Shown here: piece after piece, positions 24,191-36,759 of the stretch | Position numbering within the stretch: the stretch's first letter is position 1 | How the letters are laid out: each line of letters starts with the position of its first letter | Notes under the pieces: generated by a model | Told to the model about the DNA's origin: nothing | Database searches by the model: none | The model's input: only the letters and a program-made list of their open reading frames with translations | Assembly (NCBI GenBank): GCA_029531795.1 | Contig: JAPEIS010000006.1 | Span: 1,116,001 to 1,180,000 of the forward strand | Length of the DNA: 64,000 nt | Direction: 5' to 3' | DNA from: Sclerotinia nivalis | Lineage: Eukaryota > Ascomycota > Leotiomycetes > Helotiales > Sclerotiniaceae | Position numbers and translations under genes: made by a program

Positions 24191-26349
24191 GATTGATGTG
24201 GCAGATGTAGAGCAAAGACGAGGGAATGTAAAGCTAGAATTAGAAATGGTCACCGCATTGAGTGAAATGTGTTGGCTTGCAAATGACGCAGATAATTAAA
24301 AAGATATAAAATGAAGCTTTACAAGATACTCCAAAGTTGTTTCAAGGGTTGATGAGTAGATTAATGGTCAATGTTCAACGGCTGTCTATTCAAGCTACAT
24401 TGACTTATTGACTGCATAGAGTTTCGAGAATGATGAACGGGGGTATCATATCCAGGCTGGCTGGCATTGATACCCGCGGTTTAGCGTTGATTGTGGAGTT
24501 GACCGCCTTTTATTCTGCCCCACACATTAACCAATAGAAAGGAGAAGAGAACGTGTCTCATTGTAGATCATCTGCTTGCAAGGAGTTGACCGAGGAATTC
24601 AGATATGGGTAAAAAAGAAAAAGAAAAAAGGAGCGTGTGAGCACAAAATACTTGGCCGCCATAACCATATCAAGTGATTAAGTGATAAGTGATTTGAATG
24701 ACAAAGTGATGAGTAACTAATTAAGAGAAAGAAAATCCATCTCATGTTCATGTCCATGAAGATATAAACTTTTTTGGGGGGTGCTTTGACACATTACATT
24801 CCCCGGTTTTGAGGCATGGGAAGGGCAATGATGGATGATGATGATGCACACTCAGTTACTAGATATTCTCTAACCTATTTAAGTATGACAAAAAAGATTT
24901 CTTATATTCATTCTCATTGGTAGTAAAATAACAATGAAGGGAATACATCGTATCAACAACTTGACTCGTCATTATCCCTTTGATCAATCATTGTTAGTTA
25001 CCCTACATAGGTAGGTATGTATGTAACTCTCCCAGCCTTGTCAAAGAAAGCCCTCTCCCCTTTCATCCCATCTTTTAAGGAAATATTGTTACAGAGTGAG
25101 TTGAGTTTATCGAGTTTGGTCAAACGAGATAATTTGCTCCATATAACGATGATGGCCTGCGATATTGTATGTAGTACAATGTTTCGAATGTGCCTTGCAT
25201 CTATAGGTAGGTATACAATGATTTAAATAAGTACCCGTATGCCTTCGGCTTTGAATCATGTTACGTGGATGCATCGTGATAATCAATTAGAGTACGTACT
25301 GACTATGGAGTTTTTTTATTTCTGGTACTGGTTATTGATCCCATCCCCATATTCTTTCTTACCTACGGTAGTAAATGTTGATATAATCTTCTACTTGTTC
25401 GCTTTACATGTTTCATAAATTATGACCATTCATACCTGTTCGATTTGTACAACAAATTACCGGGACGATATTTATCTACCTTTATTAGTGGGTATTAATG
25501 CATGTCATCAACTTTTCCTTAGCAACTCGTCGTCTCATATGAGGCTTTATGTGGTTGCCGTTGTCGTAAGACCGTTGGTATCTAGGTTGGAAGTCTATGC
25601 AAAATTCAAAAAGCGATCTGTCCTTTTCATTGGATAGCGATGATGTTCTAGAGTAAATGATGCAAAATGTTTGCTTTATGGTCTTGGAGCCTTGGGCATA
25701 CTACGGTCGTTAGATACTGTATTGAGGCTACTTGCTTTGAATGTCAACCAACCTATAAAAATCTTTGGAAATTAATCTCCGACGGAAGGAAAATGGAAGT
25801 GGAAGAAAATCATCTTAAAAAAGAAGATCTTTTGATAAGACCTACCGGTGATAGAGAGACAAGATATAATTAGATGATCAGGTAGTTAATGTTTTCAAAT
25901 TAATATTAGGTTAGATATGAGTTAAATTGAAGCTATTCACCAAAATAATATCGGAATCATTATGCTATCATTTGTTTTCGTGATTGTCATTGTAATTGTT
26001 GTTCCTGTTATTGTTTTTCTACTCTGTCTTCACTCATTTTCATCACCCATCACCCATCACAATCATTCATACTTCATACACTTCCTTCTTCCTTTCCAGC
26101 CATATATTCGTGATTTCCATTTTAGTGAAAGGCTTGAAGCAACTGCAACAGGGATAAGATGAGCGCTAAGAAATAAGCGAACTGAGAAAATTATTGGGTT
26201 TTTCTGAATACTTAAGGGCCATAAAGGACCATAAAGGACGGCGACTCCCCGACCGAGCATGCTGCTACCATAAGAACCACGAAAATCCACACAAGGGGAA
26301 ATTCAACCAATCAACGAGACCAACGAATCATACCATACCATACGTATCA

Positions 26350-26408
26350 TACACACCACACCCACACATCACCCACACATCACCCACACACCACCCACAC
26401 ACCACCCA
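26350..26408. repeat. CACCCACACA minisatellite in the mot1 upstream region
   Basis: Five imperfect 10-bp units (CACCCACACA/T) in a row, about 510 bp before the mot1 start. It is followed by a purine run and then CATTCCAGC units at about 26472-26507. Confidence 0.8.
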
Positions 26409-26471
26409 AAGAGAAGAAAAAGAAAAAAGATCAAGGAAAACGAAAAGTACACCCTAGGTCCTTTCAAACCC

Positions 26472-26508
26472 TAGCCATTCCAGCCATTCCAGCCATTCCG
26501 GCCATTCA
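26472..26508. repeat. AGCCATTCC tandem units
   Basis: Four units of about 10 bp (CCAGCCATTC phase, one with CCGG) between the CACC array and the mot1 start. Confidence 0.75.
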
Positions 26509-26915
26509 ATTCATTATCTACATACCATAATACCTAACCGTATTGAAAGTCGCGCCTCGCGTTCAAGGCTGAGAGGGTTAAAATACAATACACGTCGTCG
26601 TCAACAATATAAAGTTATTCCAAGTATCAAATTACAAGCATCGGATTTAGTCGAAACTCCTTCGAGATTACCTATTTAGTTTTATTGCATTACGCGCCTA
26701 ATAGAATTATTTTTCAAATATTGCAACTACGAACAAACTACTGCTGCAACTACCATCTAGGTACACACACACATTATACTTTTCGCCGCAACGACGACCG
26801 TACGATAACGAGGTTGGATGGATTAACGAAACTTTCACGAAATATATCCTTGGCACATATGGCGTTTTCCCTTTAATCCTTTTCATACAGATAATGAACC
26901 ACACGCGTATCGAAA

Positions 26916-29900
26916 ATGGCATCAAGGTAATGTTTCACCTCCACTCCACCCCAACCCAACATTAAGCTGTGATCAATGCGGCCGCATTGCATTTGGTGCT
27001 GCATTCGGCGGATTTTGCTGACATGATCATATGTTGAAATAGATTGGATCGACTTGTCACGTGAGTATCTTCTTCCTCATCTCTTAATTACTCCATCTTT
27101 ATGTCTGGTTGAGACAAACCAAACCTTGAAGTCTCTTTATTTTTATGCCGTGGGGGATTTTCGGAATTGAAGATCGAATATTGTTTTTGGAATGATCATC
27201 AATGATCTTCATTTCGAGAATATTCCAGATATTCCAGAAATCTGTTTCTAAACCTCATTTCCCAATCGTACTAATCTTTTAATTAGGCTACTGGAAACAG
27301 GAAGCACTCCATTGATTAGGAATACAGCTGCTCAGCAATTAGCTGATGTACAGAAAGCACATCCTGAAGAACTTTTCAATTTATTAACTAGAGTTGTACC
27401 ATATCTTCGTCATAAAACTTGGGATACGCGAACAGCCGCTTCTAAAGCATTGGCCGGGATTGTTGAGAATGCTGAAAAGTATGACCCAAATGGTGAGGAC
27501 GAGTCAGCGAAGAAGGAGGAATCTGGAATCAAGAAGGAAGAACCTGTAGAGCCAATACCACTTGCTGAAGGACAGCTAAGCCTTGATACTCTCGATATTG
27601 TATCAATACTCAAATTTGGAAAGGAGCTCGTTCGTGGTGGAGATAGAGGTCATGATTGGGCTCTCGCTTCTCTGGACCCTGCCCAACGCCTTGCTCATCA
27701 AAAGAAAACACTTGCTGGACGACTTGGTCTTCTTGGTCCGTATTCCGAAGAGGAACTCGAATACGAAGTTCCAACTTCCAACCAGAATGGATCCGGCACC
27801 CCATTAGCACGTGAGGATTCAAGTGGCTTCTCACGACAGGACAACAATAAAGGTACATCTACACCCTCGGAAGAAAGCGGACTTAGCGCGAGACAGTTGA
27901 ATCAATTGAAACGGAAGCGAAAACGAGAAGCTATGTCTGCTGGTAACAAAAGTAGGCTGGTAGATCTTTCAGTACGACGTACAACTACTTCAGGCGAAGG
28001 AGATACTCCAATGCCAGATGTTGGCAGTGAAGATTCTAAAAATCCCATGGCTGATTATTTTACAATGGAAAGACCTTCTGAAGTAGATGAAGATTCAAAA
28101 GTCGTTTCTGAATTCAAGGGCCCAGTCATGCCAATCAAATCCGAACTTGAAACCGAGGGTGAACAAGAGGGATTAGAATGGCCGTATGAGCGTTTATGTG
28201 AATTCCTTGTGGTCGATTTGTTCGATCCTCAATGGGAAACTCGACATGGTGCTGCAATGGGCCTAAGGGATATTATACGTGTTCATGGAGCTGGTGCCGG
28301 AAGACAGCAGGGGAAATCTCGTGCCGAAAATGATATGCTCAACCAACGTTGGCTCGATGATTTGGCTTGCCGATTGTGTTGCGTGTTCATATTAGATCGT
28401 TTTGGGGACTACGTTTCAGATACTGTTGTCGCACCTATCCGAGAAACAGTTGGTCAAACTCTAGGTGCTTTACTCATTCACCTTCCACCTCCGGTCGTTT
28501 ATTCCGTTCATCATATTTTGTATCGTCTTGTTATGCAAAACGATATCGAGCTTGATAAGCCAGGCTGGGCTATTTGTCATGGTGGTATGATTGGTCTCCG
28601 TTATTTGGTCGCAGTTCGAAATGATTTGTTACTGAGAGATAACGATCTGATCGATGGAGTTATACGAGCCGTGATGAAAGGGTTAGGTGATTGGGATGAT
28701 GATGTTCGTTCTGTTAGCGCAGCAACTCTTATTCCAATTGCAAAGGAGTTTGTCAACTTACGACCTGAAGCACTGGATGGTTTGATCAACATTGTTTGGG
28801 AATGTCTCTCGAATCTTGGTGATGATTTGAGTGCTAGTACAGGACAAATCATGGATTTGTTAGCAAAACTGTGCAGTTTTCCTGAAGTATTGGAAGCCAT
28901 GAAAAAGAATGCTTCTCGAGATGCAGAACAATCTTTTGGCAATTTGGTACCGAGATTATATCCATTCCTTCGACATACCATCACATCTGTCCGTTCGGCA
29001 GTTCTTCGAGCTCTGTTGACATTTGTTGGTATTGAAGGCGAGGGTACCAGAGATTGGATGGATGGGAAAATTCTTCGATTGATCTACCAAAATATATTGG
29101 TTGAGAGGAATCAAGATACCTTGAATCTATCACTTCAAGTATGGAAGGCACTAGTAACTTTCCTCGCACGCGATCCAGAACATCTATCTGCTGAGTTCTC
29201 TGCACACATTGATCCTCTCATGCAACTTACATTGCATCCTATTGGTGTATCTCGACATCCATTACCTATGAACGCCACCCTTTTCCAACGACCATCCGGT
29301 AATTCGTACTCCCTACCAAGTGGTATTACAAGTCATGCTCGTCCAAACACTCCATCGGGCCCCGAGCCTCCAATAAAAAAACGTCGCAAGACTGCAAAGG
29401 TAGTCGAACCTATTCCTTCATCATCATCACATGACGTTGATGGTCCAATGATGCAAGGTGATGTGGATCTAGTTGGTATGGATATATTAATTAGATCTCG
29501 TGCCTCGGCTGCAAAAGCAATGGGTCTTATTATGTCTCTTGTTCCAGCGCCTGTCCTCGAAGCGTACGACGCCAGCATTATCCCAGGAATGTGTTCAGCT
29601 TTCTCTTCTACTCAACTAACGGCATCACTTATCATCGACGAATACGCAAAGAATTGTATTTCGAAGACTCATGCCTTGCGTTTCGAGGCATCCCTTACAA
29701 AGATTCTCGAGACCGAACGTCCCCTCACTTATCGAGATTTGGTTAGCTACACACATTTGGTCCGAACTCAATGCTCGCAGCTCCTAAATACCTTTCGTGA
29801 TGTTGGCAAAATTTCTCAAGGACGTCTACCAGTACTTGCAGTTGTCGTAGCTGGTGAAGCTGAAGCTGGTCCAGATGCTTTCTCTATGGTGACCGCCGAT

Positions 29901-32900
29901 AAATGTGTTTCCGAGGATTTTGACCGCTTGAAGAAAATTCTTTCTCCTGGCCAACGTATGATTGCCACTCAAGCTCTCGCCGAAGCACGTGAAAATGTCA
30001 CGGAGGTCATTAACAATGCTAAGAGCATCAAAGAGCAACGAGATACACGCATCAAGGCCGCTGCTGCAAGTGCTTTGGTCGCGATGAAGGTTTCACCCAA
30101 AAAGCCATCTCATATCATTAAAGCTATGATGGATAGTATCAAAAAAGAGGAAACCTTGGAATTGCAACAACGATCTGCCTTCTCTATCGCTCGACTAATT
30201 GAGATCTTTGCAGAAGGTGGGCGCACTGGACCAGCGCAGAAGGTGGTATCGAATTTGGTCAAGTTCATGTGTATGGAAACCTCGGAGACACCCGAATTTG
30301 CGCCAAATGCACATCTCACGACTGCCATTCTATCTCTTCGAAAAGAAGAAGATCGTAGAGATCATCCTGATGCAGCAAAATTTGCTCGAGAAGCCAAAGA
30401 AGCTAGAATAACCAGGAGAGGTGCCAAGGAAGCTTTAGAACAACTTTCTGGGATATTTGGACCCGACTTGTTAAGCAGAGTCCCCACACTCAGAGCTCTA
30501 ATGGAACAACCACTGCGACATGCATTCGGTGGTACACTCCCACGCGACTGCATAGATCCCGCACAATCATCTGGACAAGAAGCAATTGATGGCATGTCAG
30601 TAATTCGTGCCTTGACACCCACGTTGGACAAATCATTATATCCTTTTGTCATGGAATTACTTCCTCTTGTTGTCACAGCTCTACACTCTGAACTTTCGGT
30701 CTTCCGTTATATGGCAGCCAAGTGTCTTGCAACGGTTTGCAGTGTTATCACTGTAGAAGCTATGACTTTACTTGTGGAGAAGGTTTTACCTTCTATCAGC
30801 AATCCACTCGATCTCAACTTCCGTCAAGGTGTAATTGAATCGATTTATCATCTTATCGCTGTTATGGGTGATAGTATTCTACCATATGTGATTTTCCTCA
30901 TCGTTCCTGTTCTTGGACGAATGAGTGATTCAGATACTGATGTACGAGTACTCGCTACGACTTCTTTCGCAACTTTGGTCAAACTCGTTCCACTCGAAGC
31001 AGGTATACCGGACCCTCCCGGATTATCACAGGAATTATTACAAGGCAGAGATCGTGAACGTACCTTCATTGGCCAACTTTTAGATCCTCATAAGGTTGAA
31101 GAATTCAAGATTCCAGTTGCTATCAAAGCGGAACTTCGCTCTTATCAACAAGAAGGTGTCAATTGGTTGAACTTTTTGAACAAATATCACCTTCATGGAA
31201 TTCTCTGTGATGATATGGGTCTTGGGAAAACATTGCAGACATTATGTATTGTTGCTAGTGATCATCATCTCAGAGCTGAGGAGTTTGCGAAGACAGGAGC
31301 CCCAGATTCCAGGCGGATGCCATCTCTCATCATATGTCCCCCTACTCTTTCCGGTCATTGGCAACAAGAGATTAAAACATATGCTCCTTTCCTAACTTGT
31401 ACCGCTTATGTTGGACCTCCGGCCGATCGAGCTCGTTTCAGAGAACAACTCGGACAAACTGATATCGTCATTACATCATACGAAATTTGTCGCAATGATG
31501 TTGATGTTTTGTCACCACTCAATTGGAATTATTGTGTTCTAGATGAAGGACATTTAATCAAAAATCCTCGAGCTAAAACTACCATCGCAGTCAAGCGCCT
31601 CCTTAGTAATCATCGACTTATTCTTTCTGGAACACCAATTCAAAATAATGTCCTGGAACTTTGGTCTCTCTTCGATTTCCTTATGCCAGGTTTCCTTGGA
31701 GCTGAAAAGGTCTTCTTAGATCGTTTTGCCAAACCTATTGCCGCCAGTCGTTTCAGTAAATCTTCTTCAAAAGAACAAGAAGCTGGTGCTCTCGCCATTG
31801 AAGCTCTACATAAACAAGTTCTACCATTCCTTCTTCGTCGTCTTAAAGAAGAGGTTTTGGATGATTTACCACCTAAGATCTTGCAAAACTACTATTGTGA
31901 TCTCAGTGATTTACAGAAGAAGCTTTTCGAGGACTTCACCAAGAAAGAAGGCAAGACCCTTGCCGAAAAGGCTTCATCTGGTGATAAAGAAGCAAAACAA
32001 CACATCTTCCAAGCTTTACAATATATGCGCAAGCTTTGTAATTCTCCTGCACTCGTTATGAAAGAAGGTCATAAGCAGTATGAAGATACTCAACGTCTTC
32101 TTGCCAAACAAGGAACTAGTCTTCGAGATCCAATTCACGCACCAAAATTAACAGCCTTAAGAGATCTACTAATTGATTGTGGTATTGGTACCGAACCTTC
32201 ATCCGAAAATGAGATTACAACTGAAACCTCTTTCGTCTCCCCTCATCGTGCTTTAGTCTTCTGTCAAATGAAGGAAATGTTAGACATGGTACAAAATGAT
32301 GTTTTGAAGAAGATGTTACCATCAGTACAATTTTTACGTATGGATGGATCAGTTGATGCCAATAAACGTCAAGATATTGTCAATAAATTCAATTCCGATC
32401 CTTCATATGATGTCTTACTTCTTACGACAAGTGTTGGAGGTTTAGGACTTAATTTGACTGGTGCCGATACTGTTATCTTTGTGGAACATGATTGGAATCC
32501 TCAAAAAGATTTACAAGCTATGGATAGAGCTCATAGAATTGGTCAAAAGAAGGTTGTAAATGTTTATCGATTGATTACTAGGGGGACTTTGGAAGAAAAG
32601 ATTTTGAGGTTAGTTACATTCCTTTCCCCTCGCGCACATAAAATCATATATCTCTTCTCCTGTAATATTGAACAGAAACTAACATCCTTAAAAATAGTCT
32701 TCAAAGATTCAAAATCGATGTAGCATCCACAGTAGTCAATCAACAAAACGCAGGTTTAGGTACCATGGAAACCGATCAAATCCTCGACCTATTTAGTTTA
32801 GGCGATACATCAGAAGTTCCACTAGCAGCAGATAGTAGTATCCAAGCTGAAAGAGAAGAAGATATGGTGGACGCAACTGGGGAAGTGAGAGAAAAAGGAA

Positions 32901-32995
32901 AGAAAGGCTGGTTAGATGATCTAGGTGAATTATGGGATGGAAAGGAATATGAGGAAAGTTTCGATCTAGAGGGTTTCTTGAAAACTATGAAATAG
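26916..32995 (+). CDS. mot1: Mot1/BTAF1, Swi2/Snf2 ATPase that removes TBP from DNA
   Basis: Four exons, 26916-26926, 27043-27060, 27287-32608 and 32698-32995, sum to an exact frame of 1882 residues; yeast Mot1 has about 1870. Exons 1-2 are tiny and give MASRLDRLVT, joined to LLETGSTPLIRNTAAQQLADVQ, the usual Mot1 start. The N-terminal ~1250 residues are HEAT repeats that grip TBP, with a basic NLS-like KRKRKR near residue 210 and an Mot1-specific central block. The ATPase follows: DDMGLGKTLQTL (motif I), DEGH (II), SGTPIQNNVLELWSLFDFL (III). The second lobe has GLGLNLTGADTVIF and DRAHRIGQ (V-VI). The last exon gives LQRFKIDVASTVVNQQN and an acidic tail ending in GFLKTMK, as in orthologues. 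It acts in the nucleus as a general transcription regulator. Confidence 0.95.
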
Positions 32996-33920
32996 TCACG
33001 AAGATTCTTAATGAGGTGGTAGTTTGGACGCTGGAATGGAGAAGCTGATGGTATAAAGGTTCGCAATGATTGCGGATATTACGTAGGACTTATATTAATT
33101 AGTATATGATATGATATGAGATTGGAGCGTTATAAGTCGTGTTTTTATTGCACTGTACTACAATGCACTGTGTACTGTATTGCATTAGATAAGGAAGGGG
33201 AAATGATTCATCCATACGTACCTAGGCTGATTTGCTTGCGGAGAATACTTGATGCTTGATGTTTGATGTTTTGTTGGGTGATTTATGATGTATGGTTTAT
33301 TTTCGGGGTTGGGGTTGGGATTGGGGGTGGAGGGAGGGGGAGGGTTGACTTGTTTAGTTCGCTAATTGACTGTTTTGTTTGAGTATGAGTATGAGGAACG
33401 GTAGAGTCAGAACAGGAGTTAGGGGCAGAGGCATTGCATTTTAGAAGGGGATTGATCGGGAGGAGAGGAGATGAGCAGTGGGATGGAAAAGAGAGAATGG
33501 AAAGGAAAAGAGGGGAATGGAAAGGAGAGGAGATGAGTACCGGAATGGAAAGGAGAGATGAGATGAGATGAATTATGATGGTGAGGGTTTGAATGAGAGA
33601 AATTATAAATGAGGCTTAAAGAGAAGGGAAAAGAAAGGAAGAAAGGAAGAAAGAAAGAGGAGGGTAGAGGAATAAAAAAAGGATATAATATATTATATTT
33701 AAATCTATTATATTTATATTTGTTTGTATTTATAGCTGAATGTTTTATTCAACTCGACCATTTCAACTCTTATCATTTTGATGTCTCGTTCTAAATCCAC
33801 CCCCTTCCCCACATTTCCTTCCTTCCTCCCTTCTCCCAACCCCCCAAAAATCCATCCCACCCACAACACCACACCTGTATCCCCCAAAAAGACCAAAAAA
33901 AGAAAAAAGAATAAACATTC
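32996..33920. other. intergenic with long purine-rich tract
   Basis: 3' flank of mot1. From about 33400 to 33675 the forward strand is largely A/G, with repeated GGAATGGAAAGGAGAG-like units and GAGAT runs. No gene seen before the tRNA. Confidence 0.6.
33470..33675. repeat. imperfect polypurine repeat
   Basis: Degenerate tandem units of the form GGAATGGAAAGGAGA followed by GAGATGAGATGA and GAAAGGAAGAAAGG. The other strand is polypyrimidine. Confidence 0.7.
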
Positions 33921-34020
33921 TCCCTCGGGTGGGCTTGAACCACCAGCCTCTCGATCACGTGATTTCGTGAGATTTTTACGAATAACAGTCGAACGCGCTA
34001 GCCAATTGCGCCACGAGGGA
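33921..34020 (-). tRNA. tRNA-Asn (anticodon GTT), with a 27-nt intron
   Basis: The reverse strand folds as a tRNA. The 7-bp acceptor stem is TCCCTCG with CGAGGGA. The D arm is GCGCAATTGGCTAGCGC, the anticodon stem TTCGA with TCGAG, and the T arm GGTGG-TTCAAGC-CCACC. The anticodon loop is CTGTTA plus A after removing an intron, which puts GTT (complement of 33984-33986) at positions 34-36. The body resembles eukaryotic tRNA-Asn. The 27-nt intron (33956-33982) sits after position 37, the canonical place for nuclear tRNA introns. It can pair in part with itself through TTCGT...ACGAA. The reverse-strand sequence after the gene (below 33921) is GAATG, then TTTATTCTTTTTTC with several T tracts, suitable for RNA polymerase III termination. 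Confidence 0.93.
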
Positions 34021-34874
34021 TTTTTGGAGGTTTTTGATTGTTGTTGTTGTTGTGGCGGGTGTGGATTAGGGGGGATATATTTGAGTGGGGGTTGAGGTGG
34101 AGTGGAGGGGTCACGTGAGGTGGGGTTGCACTGTGCTGAATAAAATATCTTATCAAAGAACATTGAACGAGCTTACGATTCTGAACATCGAAAATTTGGA
34201 GGAGTATAGGCGAATCTGGAGAGAATGAAGGGTACACCAGTAGCATTAGGGATTTTAGTTATTATTAGCAGCGACGGATGGATGGGAATCTTTTTCAAAT
34301 ATGTTGTATAGTACAATATCATTAGATAGGAAACAGATCACCGGGATGGCTGAATATAAAGGGGGGGATAGTGTTAGGAATCAGGGGTTTGTGCTTTACG
34401 TGCGGAATTTTTTGGGTATTAGAAAAGGAAAAGATCTTATGGATCCTTTTCCTTTCCTTTTTATCGAATATAATATTTACCAATCGATCTTTAAGTTACA
34501 AAGCACTCGTGACATATTCTATATTCATTTAGTTAATAATAAACATCAAGTCCGAAAATCAACTCAACCACCCAACCCCGAAATCCTAATGCTCATACTC
34601 CTTATGTAGACCATTAGTAAGTCATTGATAGACGAGCCCTCTTCTTTAATAGATGCTGTAGTAGACATGAAAGATATACATATTTTTACTTTTGGAGTCC
34701 GTCCCATTACTACCTCATCAGGAACGACATACCTTTTCCGTCACAAAATCGCCACCCAGGGCGAGCCATCCCATCCTGTGAAGAAATCGAAATCGGGAGA
34801 ATCACACATAGCATTGTCAATCACTCAATCATCGTGGGGAGTTTCTCATGGTTATGTTCCTTTCCGAATAGCTG
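34021..34874. other. intergenic
   Basis: Upstream side of the tRNA and 3' side of the small gene that follows. An 86-codon forward frame at 34625-34885 overlaps that gene's last exon only at its end and is not recognised. Confidence 0.4.
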
Positions 34875-35828
34875 TCACGAGTTAGCCATCATACCGAGAG
34901 CAGCAAAAATTGTCATCGTCTGAGAATTGGGATATACTGATGCTGTAGGTTTGAGCGTGAAATGTAGATTGTGTGTTTCGCAGCTAAACGAACGGAAGGA
35001 CATTCAAAACGCAAGCATAGAAAAATAAAGCGAACAGAGTACATACAATTTTCTAGGCTCGAGGTCGCAGAGGTGAATTTATCATGATGACGTACTTCAA
35101 TATTTGGTAAGTTTTCGAGAGCCTCTTGCTCTAATTTCTTGTAATAAGGTAGCATCATTTCAAAGAAACAAATTGGTCTATGCAAATGAATAGCTATAGG
35201 AGAACAGAGGACCTCACAATCTTGCAATCGTCGAGAAATAAGAGCAGCTACTTCTTGCCCTCCTGTGACACCAGGGTATTCAATACTCCCAACCGCCGTC
35301 CAACAATCAAAATCTTTAGATAATTGAATTCAATTGGAATATTCAAATAATTTAAACCAATAAATTATACTCAAATATCTAAAACTTTTCTCTTCAATCA
35401 TTGAAAACTCATATCTAATCTACTAATCCGGACTATCAAGCACTCTGGTTCTACCCTATGAGCCAGCTGAACTAAAGGTAGATCATACCACTGAACAGTG
35501 TACAGTGTCCGTCACACTACAGTATATCTACATATCTGCACACGACCTACATCTTCCAGAAATTTGCGTATTCCTTAATCCACAAATAGCCCATCCCACA
35601 CATTTTATCTTCATCAATTACATACAGTTTTCATATTTTTGACAAGGTGTGACTTTCAACTCCCAATTTCAAAGTATGACTACCTCTTCGATCAGGTGAA
35701 ATCCAAGAAATATATAAAGGAGAAATGAAGGGAGTATTGGATACAGTAGGGGAAACTAATTCATATACGCTCAATGCTTTAACTTGGAGGATTTGGTACC
35801 GCTGTTCAGTTTTCTTTTGAGTCTTCAA
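34875..35828 (-). CDS. unassigned small protein, tentative three-exon model
   Basis: Exons 35047-35313 and 34875-34942 join in phase. They give FDCWTAVGSIEYPGVTGGQE, then SRRLQDCEVLCSPIAIHLHRP, then a helix and an end VYPNSQTMTIFAALGMMANS-stop. An upstream frame (35828 down to a possible donor near 35683) would fit phase (RR|D) if a long intron of about 370 nt is real. It contributes LVSPTVSNTPFISPLYISWI. The whole would be only about 160 residues. I do not recognise a family. The VGSIE and TGGQE pieces suggest an enzyme fragment, but that is weak. The unusually long intron also holds a tRNA-like stretch. It may be a real short gene or a decayed one. Confidence 0.35.
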
Positions 35829-35829
35829 A

Positions 35830-36759
35830 TTCTTCTCTTCTTCTCTCCTCCCCTTGACTAAGAAGAGGAGAAGAAAAAGTTAATGAAATTCATCAGAATA
35901 TAGTAGGATATAAGCTGTTGAGAAGAGAAAGGGAAGGCCGAGGAGAATTTTGTTTTTTATATTGTATAAAATGAATTCAGATTATTATATTTTTTCTTCA
36001 GATGGAGAAATGTAGGATTTCTACTGTGTACATTCTTCCATCAGGACAAGAAGGATAGATACGAAATTTTCAAAAAAGAGGAAAGAATATCTACGAAACC
36101 GATAAGGAATAGTAGTTTTTGCTTCGGCTTAAGAGGGGAGGAGGGGAATCTGCATGCAACAGCATAGAGAGAAAATCACCAACTCCAATATCTTAGGGAT
36201 AGACGTAAGAATCCCACGTACGTACGCTACCGGGTACGTATCCCGAAGACGTATCTATAGCATATGGATAACGAAATTTGTATTTAAGTGGGTATCTACT
36301 GTGCCACAGACGTACCTAAAGATCCATCCTTTGAAAGGTACTTAGTGACAAGGATGACATGCAGTCAGTAGTATTTTAGGAAGGTGTTATTGCACTGGAT
36401 AGATGATAGGTACTCTTCTTTCCGATTATTCAATTGCAACTCTTATCAAGTTAATTGATTCCTATTTGAAAGTTGGTGCAAGGTTTAGTAGGTTGCATTG
36501 GCTGTGCCATACACATCAGCCATATGGACCCATGGCCCATACACGACTTCAAATTTGACCTGTGAGCTTTTATTTTGGCATATATAAGTCTATATCTATG
36601 TACATATGTTAGAGTTGAGTGAGCTTGAAATGGATGAATGAACCTAACTAGACTTTAACAACAATTACTTCATTGTGCAGAGAGTTCAGCTGAGATAGAT
36701 ATTGCAATCCTTTTCGGATTTGTGCCCCAGCGTTCCTTCATCGGAAAAATTCCTTGAAA
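35830..36759. other. intergenic upstream of the P450
   Basis: AT-rich promoter DNA with no gene. The palindromic cluster ACGTACGTACGC at about 36217-36230 stands out. Confidence 0.4.

Larger units (their letters stand above)
24254..26915. other. divergent intergenic region between kinase and Mot1
   Basis: About 2.7 kb. It must hold both promoters. The kinase side has A-rich runs near 24610-24640. The mot1 side has CACC-rich and CATTCCAGC arrays listed below. A frame at 25422-25637 begins with a short CSIC motif, but nothing else supports a gene. Confidence 0.45.

Noticed and set aside
25422..25637. Frame starting with a CSICTTNY motif, like the start of a RING finger
   Set aside because: Only the first Cys pair is present, there are no later C/H ligands and no flanking exons; probably chance.
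26350..26408. CRISPR-like array from the 10-bp CACC units
   Set aside because: There are no spacers; units are directly adjacent simple repeats in a eukaryotic genome.
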